A stretch of 7,031 bases of DNA from Gammaproteobacteria bacterium (lineage in GTDB: Bacteria > Pseudomonadota > Gammaproteobacteria > Arenicellales > JAHEKD01): NCBI GenBank assembly GCA_024638545.1, contig JAHEKD010000131.1, forward strand, positions 1 to 7,031, given 5' to 3'. The notes under the pieces are model-generated. The model did not search any database. It saw nothing but the letters and a program-made list of their open reading frames with translations, and had not been told where the DNA came from. Made by a program: the position numbers and the translations under genes. Each line of letters starts with the position of its first letter. The stretch's first letter is position 1. Positions 1-7,031 of the stretch are shown piece after piece.

Positions 1-1721
1 AAATTGAGCAAATCGTCAACAGTAAAAGTGAATTGCCGCATGTTATGGACCCCGCCGGCGAGAGTTACTTGCGCCAGGAGGGTAAAGGCCTGGTCATCGG
101 ATTTTATGAACAGGCCTGTGTTCCCTGGGCCGTTGATGGTACAGACTGGAATTTCGGCCATGAGCTTCTCACCGATGACCTGGATAGAATAGGCGATTCA
201 CTGGCGATCGCCTATCATCGTTTCCCAGTGCTTGAGACAGCCGGGTTAAAACGCGTCATTAACGGCCCATTCACATTTGCGCCAGATGGCAATCCCCTGG
301 TTGGACCAGTGCCGGGTTTAACCAATTTCTGGTCCGCGTGTGCGGTTATGGCAGGTTTTAGCCAGGGGGGCGGTGTTGGATTGACGCTCGCCCAGTGGAT
401 GGTGGAAGGGCAGCCATCACGGGATGTGTTTGCCATGGATGTCGCACGATTTGGTGATTATTGCACCAAAGACTATACGCGCATAAAAGTGACTGAAAAT
501 TATCAGCGCCGTTTTGCTGTTTCCTATCCAAATGAGGAACTGCCGGCCGGCCGGCCGCTGCACACGACTCCTGCTTACGAGATCTGGAAAAAACAAAATG
601 CAGTGTTTGGTCAGTCGTATGGCCTGGAGTGTGTTAACTATTTTGCCCCGAGTGGTGACGAAACATATGAAAGGCCAAGTTTCAGACGGTCAAACGCTTT
701 TGACAGTGTCGCAATTGAGTGCCGGGCGGTAAGAGAAGCCGTTGGCATAAACGAAATTCACAATTTCAGCAAGTTCATAATCAGTGGCGATCATGCGCGG
801 GAATGGCTGGATAGGCTCATGGCCGGGCGTATTCCAGATCCTGGAAGAATATCACTAACGCCGATGCTTAATGAAAAAGGTTATCTGATTGGTGATTTCT
901 CAATGATGAATCTTGGTGACGGTGTCTTTCAGCTGACAGCATCCTATTCTGCGCAGGCTTTCCATCAACGCTGGTTTCAGCAACACCTTGAGCCAGGAGT
1001 TGAAATCAGCAATGTATCTCTGCGAAAAATTGGCTTTCAGATTGCTGGTCCGAAATCACGCGAATTATTGTCCAATGTGACAGATTTTGATGTGTCGAAT
1101 GATAACTTTAACTTTCTTGACGTTAAGTCAATCAAAATCGGCAACATTAGTGCGCGCGTCGCCAGAGTGAGCTATACCGGTGACCTGGGCTATGAGATCT
1201 ATGTCGACGCAGATCAACAAACGCAGCTTTACGATATATTGACCGCAGCCGGCAAGGATTTGGGACTCAGGCCTTTCGGTATGCATGCCATGATGAGCCT
1301 GCGGCTGGAAAAATCATTTGGCTCCTGGATGAATGAATTTAAACCGGATTACACTGCGGCCGAAACGGGACTGGACAAATTTATCGATTTTGAAAAAACA
1401 GCGATGTTTATTGGTAAAAAGGCCGCCGCAGCAGAGAAGACCAAACCTCCGGAAAGAGGATTGTGCACCATGATCGTCGAGGCCTGTGATGCTGATGTGT
1501 GGGGTTATGAACCTGTATGGAAAAACCGTAAGGTCATTGGTTTTGTTACATCTGGAGGTTACGCTCACTATGTTCAAAAAAGTGTGGCGTTTGCACTGAT
1601 TCCCAGAAAATTAATTAGTGCGGGGGCAGAATTTGAAATTGAAATACTTGGTGAATTCAGAAAAGCACATATTTTTACCCGCACATTATTTGACCCGAGA
1701 TCACTGAGAATGCGGGGATAA
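1..1721 (+). CDS. Dimethylglycine/sarcosine dehydrogenase-like FAD oxidoreductase with GcvT domain (5' partial)
   Basis: The frame is open from the codon at position 3, with no start in the window that fits the family, so the first roughly 230-280 residues, including the FAD-binding GxGxxG region, lie upstream. The visible 572 residues begin inside the DAO-type flavin domain. They continue through the motif PDGNPLVGPVPG and a glycine-rich stretch (GFSQGGGVG) near visible residues 118-126, which close the FAD domain. A linker (FAO_M-like) leads to an aminomethyltransferase (GcvT) domain from about residue 190, with RISLTPMLNEKG near 282-293, an Asp in GDFS (298) at the usual folate-pocket position, SYTGDLGYEIYV near 390, RLEKSFGSW near 434, and a GcvT C-terminal barrel. 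Family members oxidatively demethylate N-methylated glycines and pass the one-carbon unit to tetrahydrofolate. The exact substrate (dimethylglycine, sarcosine or another methylamine) cannot be read from the sequence. A TTG at position 33 is not a credible start because family-conserved residues extend across it. Confidence 0.9.
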   Translation, partial: IEQIVNSKSELPHVMDPAGESYLRQEGKGLVIGFYEQACVPWAVDGTDWNFGHELLTDDLDRIGDSLAIAYHRFPVLETAGLKRVINGPFTFAPDGNPLVGPVPGLTNFWSACAVMAGFSQGGGVGLTLAQWMVEGQPSRDVFAMDVARFGDYCTKDYTRIKVTENYQRRFAVSYPNEELPAGRPLHTTPAYEIWKKQNAVFGQSYGLECVNYFAPSGDETYERPSFRRSNAFDSVAIECRAVREAVGINEIHNFSKFIISGDHAREWLDRLMAGRIPDPGRISLTPMLNEKGYLIGDFSMMNLGDGVFQLTASYSAQAFHQRWFQQHLEPGVEISNVSLRKIGFQIAGPKSRELLSNVTDFDVSNDNFNFLDVKSIKIGNISARVARVSYTGDLGYEIYVDADQQTQLYDILTAAGKDLGLRPFGMHAMMSLRLEKSFGSWMNEFKPDYTAAETGLDKFIDFEKTAMFIGKKAAAAEKTKPPERGLCTMIVEACDADVWGYEPVWKNRKVIGFVTSGGYAHYVQKSVAFALIPRKLISAGAEFEIEILGEFRKAHIFTRTLFDPRSLRMRG

Positions 1722-1939
1722 CATTTTTACAATCTGAACGAGTCCGATTAAAGCGATCGCTGATTGAAATAAGACATCTCAGATCAGGTGAGCTACATGA
1801 TTATTCAAGAATTGGTTTAAAGAATTAATGATTATTCAATAGGATAGGGTAGATTGATTATTATTTACATCATATGGAACTCATCAAAATTTGATGAGTT
1901 CCATAGATTACGGAGACCGGCTCGGTTACTGACCTGCTA
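1722..1939. other. Intergenic gap between convergent genes
   Basis: This AT-rich spacer separates the stop codons of the oxidoreductase and katG. It contains a perfect inverted repeat (annotated separately) and a 12-bp direct repeat, ATGATTATTCAA, at 1797-1808 and 1828-1839. One GCGATCGC palindrome is also present. No ORF with a ribosome binding site was seen on either strand. Confidence 0.7.
1873..1905. terminator. Perfect 16-bp inverted repeat, possible bidirectional terminator
   Basis: The arms at 1873-1888 and 1890-1905 are exactly complementary around a single central A at 1889. The RNA would form a long stem with a small A/U-rich loop on either strand. It lies 35 bp past the katG stop codon and about 150 bp past the stop of the converging gene, as expected for a shared terminator. 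Neither side has a clean U-tract; the sequence leaving on the katG strand is only mildly A/T rich. Intrinsic termination is therefore inferred. An mRNA 3'-end stabilising hairpin or a protein-binding palindrome are alternatives. Confidence 0.5.
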
Positions 1940-4478
<2,539 letters not shown>

Positions 4479-4769
4479 TTATTGGACTGGCTCACTCAAT
4501 ACTGACCTGCAGTTCCATCCCCAATCTTTATGCTTGTTAATTAATTCATCTGCTTTAGCCTCGCAGAATCCTTCACTGGACCAGGCCTTCCAGAGAATTT
4601 TGTTTATTCTGTTCTTGGTGTAGTTTACTTCGCAGGGTACCCTGTCCTGGGTGAGGTAAAATATTTCAATTGCCCTTAATTCGTTGTCCCTGGTGCAGAT
4701 GCTCAGTTGGTTCTCAATAGCCAGTGAATTGAAGGCAAACAAATAAAAAATCAAGGCAATTTTTTTCAT
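4479..4769 (-). CDS. Small exported four-cysteine protein, function unknown
   Basis: The 96-residue product starts MKKIALIFYLFAFNSLA, a short signal peptide with two Lys, a hydrophobic core and an A-x-x-type cleavage site after residue 17. The mature protein of about 79 residues should be periplasmic or secreted. It holds four cysteines, at 25 (SICT), 46 (VPCEV), 69 (GFCEAKA) and 87 (GWNCR), that could form two disulfides. The pattern LSICT...R.IEI.Y....PCEV.Y...LW.A....G.CEAKA...WGW.C resembles a family of small uncharacterised exported proteins I recall from gammaproteobacteria; no function is known to me. The ATG at 4769 is the only start that gives the signal peptide; the Shine-Dalgarno signal is weak. 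The gene lies upstream of katG on the same strand, but the 343-bp gap argues against co-transcription. The intact frame, signal peptide and spaced cysteines make a real gene likely. Confidence 0.75.
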   Translation of the reverse strand: MKKIALIFYLFAFNSLAIENQLSICTRDNELRAIEIFYLTQDRVPCEVNYTKNRINKILWKAWSSEGFCEAKADELINKHKDWGWNCRSVLSEPVQ

Positions 4770-5235
4770 GGTACTACTTTTCTCGCTTAGATGTCACCGG
4801 AATATTAATTAAGACGATACCAGTGCATTTTATTATTACACAGGTTTGACAACGGCTGCTAGTCTAGGATTAATCTGTCGATCAAGACATTTTAAGCCGT
4901 AATTGATTCAAGGTTAACAGCGATAATGCCCTGAATTTTCAGCGATTATAATTCTCAACAATTAAAAAAATCAGCAGCAACAATTTTGCATGACACCGGT
5001 CAAAACGATAGTTTTGGTTTGATTAATAAGTTCTTCGATCAGGGCCGGCTGGCGTCAATACGGCAATATCGTGTGCTCATCAAATGGCCAGATATATCAT
5101 CAGTAAAGGTGTCGGTCATCACAATGAAATTCGTGAATAACAACAATGACAATTTGACTGCCCATCTAATGCTATTGATTCAAATTGAGAATATATTGTC
5201 AAGATTATTGGCAATGTTGAGATTACTGCGGGTGT
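4770..5235. other. 466-bp region with no convincing gene
   Basis: AT-rich sequence between two minus-strand genes. It must hold the promoter of the four-cysteine protein and the 3' end of the dodecin transcript. TTGTCA on the minus strand (near 4845-4850) is -35-like, but no well-spaced -10 was found. A small perfect hairpin, CAAAAC-GATA-GTTTTG, lies at 5001-5016. The plus-strand frame from TTG 4986 has no ribosome binding site, runs over the 3' end of the dodecin gene and resembles no family, so it is left out. Confidence 0.55.
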
Positions 5236-5451
5236 TCATTCCCTGGGCTTTATCTTAAATCCGACCTCAACGGTGACCTGCCAGTAGGCTACCGCTTTAT
5301 TTTGAATATAACCCCTGGTCTCAATCACCCGAAACCAGTTAATCTCGTCGATTGTTTTTGACACTGTATTAATCGCATTATTCACAGCGTCATCAGAACC
5401 TGATGTCGAAGTGCCGGTCACACGTATATGTTTATAAACATCGTCACTCAT
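5236..5451 (-). CDS. Dodecin, flavin-storage protein
   Basis: Dodecins are about 70-residue beta-alpha-beta-beta proteins that assemble into hollow dodecamers. They bind pairs of flavins, buffering free FMN, FAD or riboflavin and limiting flavin-driven photochemistry and radical damage. This 71-residue product matches end to end: MSDDVYKHIRVTGTS (strand 1), an Asp-rich turn and helix DAVNNAINTVSKTID, the flavin-stacking Trp39 in INWFRV, the strand ETRGYI, and AYWQVTVEVGFKIK with Gln58, the residue that contacts the isoalloxazine ring. The start at 5451 is chosen because the family begins MSD(D/H)VYK and AGAGG lies 8 nt upstream; the in-frame ATG at 5502 would add 17 residues foreign to the family. 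It is cytoplasmic and stands alone, divergent from the M4 protease gene. No flavin riboswitch was recognised upstream. Confidence 0.95.
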   Translation of the reverse strand: MSDDVYKHIRVTGTSTSGSDDAVNNAINTVSKTIDEINWFRVIETRGYIQNKAVAYWQVTVEVGFKIKPRE

Positions 5452-5459
5452 TGTCAAAA

Positions 5460-5464
5460 CCTCT
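5460..5464 (-). promoter_or_regulatory. Ribosome binding site of the dodecin gene
   Basis: AGAGG on the minus strand, 8 nt before the ATG at 5451, supports the short family-length start over the in-frame ATG at 5502. Confidence 0.7.
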
Positions 5465-5898
5465 GGAAATAATTTGAGCATGTTAGCACTTAATTTATTC
5501 ATTGTTGGCGTCTCAGTAAAAAAATTACGTTTGATTCAACAATTCCCATAGGTCCGAAAGTACCGGGAATGATAAGAAAATATCTGCTCAGGTAAGATTA
5601 TTTGATTATTATGCAGTTATGTGCGAAATATCACTGAATCCATAATTAAACAGTGATATACAGTCTTAATAAAAATAAAAACACTGAAAGATAGGGCCGG
5701 CACGCGGCGGGACTGATAAATGAACGCACCTGTAGTCAACAGCAATTTAAATGTATATTTTGTACTGAGAATTTTCATCATAGCCTTGCTGCACAGTTTT
5801 CAGGCCTGGAAATTGCTCGAATAGAAAGCTCGCAGGGACATGAGCTGGCGCTGCTGGCAGAATTGCTATTGGAATCAATTAATCATAATAACTAAAGT
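5465..5898. other. Divergent intergenic region, dodecin / M4 protease
   Basis: About 430 bp of mostly AT-rich DNA that should carry the promoters of both flanking genes; no strong -35/-10 pair stood out on either strand. It contains a 9-bp inverted repeat (5628-5659, annotated separately) and a short GC-rich patch near 5696-5713. Two overlapping short plus-strand frames, at 5720-5824 and 5695-5895, are discussed as findings because neither has a clear ribosome binding site. Confidence 0.5.
5628..5659. repeat. 9-bp inverted repeat in divergent spacer
   Basis: ATATCACTG (5628-5636) and CAGTGATAT (5651-5659) are perfectly complementary with a 14-nt A/T-rich spacer. It lies about midway between the dodecin and protease starts. 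The 23-bp centre-to-centre arm spacing, about two helical turns, would suit a dimeric regulator. It lacks a U-tract, so an intrinsic terminator is less likely. Confidence 0.4.
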
Positions 5899-5902
5899 GA
5901 GG
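5899..5902 (+). promoter_or_regulatory. Ribosome binding site of the M4 protease gene
   Basis: GAGG lies 9 nt before the ATG at 5912. This favours that start over the in-frame ATG at 5840, which has no comparable signal. Confidence 0.75.
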
Positions 5903-5911
5903 AATAAACAA

Positions 5912-6976
5912 ATGTGTAATAAAAATCATATTCATTCAATACAGTGCATATTACCTCCACATATGCTGGACGCAATCAGCATGCGGGGGAATAAAAAAAT
6001 GCGCAAAATGGCGCAGGATCTTATTAAGCATGCCGAGTCCTACAGGGAAGACAGGATAGAAGCTACACCGCCAACATCATTTATGCCTGCACCGCTACTG
6101 CGAGCGGATGCAAAACCAAAAGCTAACCGTGAAGTTTATGACGGTCAGAAAAAGGCGGGTCTTCCCGGGAAATTAGTGCGCAAAGAGGGCGATCCGGCAT
6201 CCATGGATGATGTTGTGAATGCTGCCTATGATGGTGCAGGAACTGTCTATGATTTATATTTCAAGCAGTATCAACGTGATTCTCTCGACGGTAATGGAAT
6301 GACGCTGAAATCGACGGTACATCATCGAAGAAATTACAATAACGCCTTCTGGAACGGACAGCAGATGGCTTACGGGGATGGTGATGGCGTTATTTTTACG
6401 CACATGACTGAGCTAAGCGTGATTGGACATGAGCTTTCACATGGTGTGGTCCAATTTTCAGGTGGATTAATGTATCGTGATCAGTCGGGGGCGCTAAACG
6501 AAAGTTTTGCGGATGTTTTCGGCGCATTGACCGTCCAGTACAATTTGCAGCAAAGTGCATCTGATGCTGACTGGTTAATCGGCAAAGGAATACTGGGGCC
6601 CGACATCAATGGTGTTTCGTTGCGATCGATGAAGGCACCAGGCCAGGCTTACGATGACCAAATATTAGGTAAAGATCCACAGCCGTATCACATGGATTTG
6701 TTTGTAAATACAACCAGCGATAATGGTGGCGTACACATCAATTCAGGCATTCCAAATCATGCCTTCTATTTACTGGCGCAGTATCTGGGCGGCAATGCGT
6801 GGGAGAAAGCCGGTCATATATGGTACGATACGATGCAGGCTGTAAATAATCCAAATGCGACCTTCAATGATTGGGCAGACAAGACCTTGGAAAAAGCAAG
6901 AGATCGCTTTGGTAATGGCAGTATGGAAGTGATGTTCACAAAGCGGGCCTGGAAGTTAGTTGGTGTATCCGTATAA
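5912..6976 (+). CDS. Protealysin-like M4 (thermolysin family) zinc metallopeptidase
   Basis: The 354-residue product is a compact M4 protease. There is no signal peptide and only a short propeptide (about residues 1-70), whose segment QCILPPHMLDAI fits the conserved I-P-P motif of protealysin-type precursors rather than the long FTP/PepSY prosequences of secreted thermolysins. The catalytic domain shows NNAFWNG and YGDGDG (143-159), the zinc motif HELSH with His173, catalytic Glu174 and His177, then Tyr188, and the third zinc ligand Glu197 in NESFADVFG with Asp201. DNGGVHINSG carries His275, equivalent to thermolysin His231, with Asp270 beside it. All catalytic residues are present, so it should self-process into an active protease. 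The start at 5912 is set by GAGG 9 nt upstream and by the family N-terminus. Characterised relatives lack classical export signals; their roles (actin or outer-membrane protein cleavage) are not proven to apply here. A possible inhibitor gene begins 28 bp downstream. Confidence 0.95.
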   Translation: MCNKNHIHSIQCILPPHMLDAISMRGNKKMRKMAQDLIKHAESYREDRIEATPPTSFMPAPLLRADAKPKANREVYDGQKKAGLPGKLVRKEGDPASMDDVVNAAYDGAGTVYDLYFKQYQRDSLDGNGMTLKSTVHHRRNYNNAFWNGQQMAYGDGDGVIFTHMTELSVIGHELSHGVVQFSGGLMYRDQSGALNESFADVFGALTVQYNLQQSASDADWLIGKGILGPDINGVSLRSMKAPGQAYDDQILGKDPQPYHMDLFVNTTSDNGGVHINSGIPNHAFYLLAQYLGGNAWEKAGHIWYDTMQAVNNPNATFNDWADKTLEKARDRFGNGSMEVMFTKRAWKLVGVSV

Positions 6977-7004
6977 AACTGTTTTACGTTGTTCAGCGAT
7001 TGGC

Positions 7005-7031
7005 ATGATTCTCATCATTAAATTCTCGGGA
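7005..7031 (+). CDS. Possible start of an emfourin-type protease inhibitor gene (3' partial)
   Basis: An ATG 28 bp after the protease stop opens a frame reading MILIIKFSG, which runs off the window end. Protealysin-type genes are often followed by emfourin, a small cytoplasmic inhibitor of M4 proteases. As I recall, emfourin-like proteins begin with a short beta strand followed by a Ser-Gly-Gly turn, and the visible residues fit that. The position and orientation also fit an operon. Against this, only nine residues are visible and no clear Shine-Dalgarno sequence precedes the ATG, so this is a prediction from context. Confidence 0.35.

Noticed and set aside
204..1760. Two GCGATCGC octamers, reminiscent of the cyanobacterial HIP1 element
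   Set aside because: Only two copies in 7 kb, one inside a gene, and the gene families point to proteobacteria.
1797..1839. 12-bp direct repeat ATGATTATTCAA, copies 31 bp apart
   Set aside because: AT-rich and only two copies; no third unit or array structure, so it is not a CRISPR or iteron.
4986..5258. 90-codon plus-strand frame starting with TTG
   Set aside because: No ribosome binding site, low-complexity Asn/Leu-rich product, and overlap with the 3' end of the dodecin gene.
5452..5502. Upstream in-frame ATG adding 17 residues to the dodecin
   Set aside because: Dodecins begin at MSD-VYK, and a ribosome binding site precedes the inner ATG.
5840..5911. Upstream in-frame ATG adding 24 residues to the M4 protease
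   Set aside because: The added segment (MSWRCWQNCYW...) is unlike protealysin propeptides, and GAGG is correctly placed for the ATG at 5912.

Overview
The window reads as ordinary chromosomal DNA of a proteobacterium, most likely a (possibly marine) gammaproteobacterium. This is inferred from the gene families: a DMGDH/SARDH-type oxidoreductase, a bifunctional catalase-peroxidase, a dodecin, a protealysin-like M4 protease and a small four-cysteine exported protein. Other signs are coding regions of moderate GC, AT-rich spacers and Shine-Dalgarno-led starts. No mobile element, CRISPR array, tRNA or rRNA was recognised.

Layout. Positions 1-1721 (+) hold the 3' three-quarters or so of a dimethylglycine/sarcosine dehydrogenase-like flavoprotein with a C-terminal GcvT-type folate domain; its 5' end lies outside the window. 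It converges on katG (1940-4135, -). The 218-bp gap between them carries a perfect 33-bp hairpin that may end transcription. Upstream of katG is a good ribosome binding site, a plausible -10 box and a candidate OxyR site. A small exported four-cysteine protein of unknown function follows on the same strand (4479-4769, -). After a 466-bp stretch with no convincing gene comes a dodecin (5236-5451, -). A roughly 460-bp AT-rich divergent spacer leads to a protealysin-like M4 metallopeptidase (5912-6976, +). In the last 27 bases an ORF opens reading MILIIKFSG, which could be the start of an emfourin-type protease inhibitor.

How the genes work together. Three products share a flavin/peroxide theme: the flavin amine dehydrogenase, the H2O2-removing KatG and the flavin-buffering dodecin. 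They are convergent or separately transcribed, however, so this is loose association rather than an operon. The likeliest functional unit is the M4 protease with the possible inhibitor that follows it. I found no convincing evidence of a wholly new system. The items most worth a second look are the truncated ORF at the right edge, the katG regulatory region, the hairpin between the convergent genes and the four-cysteine protein.
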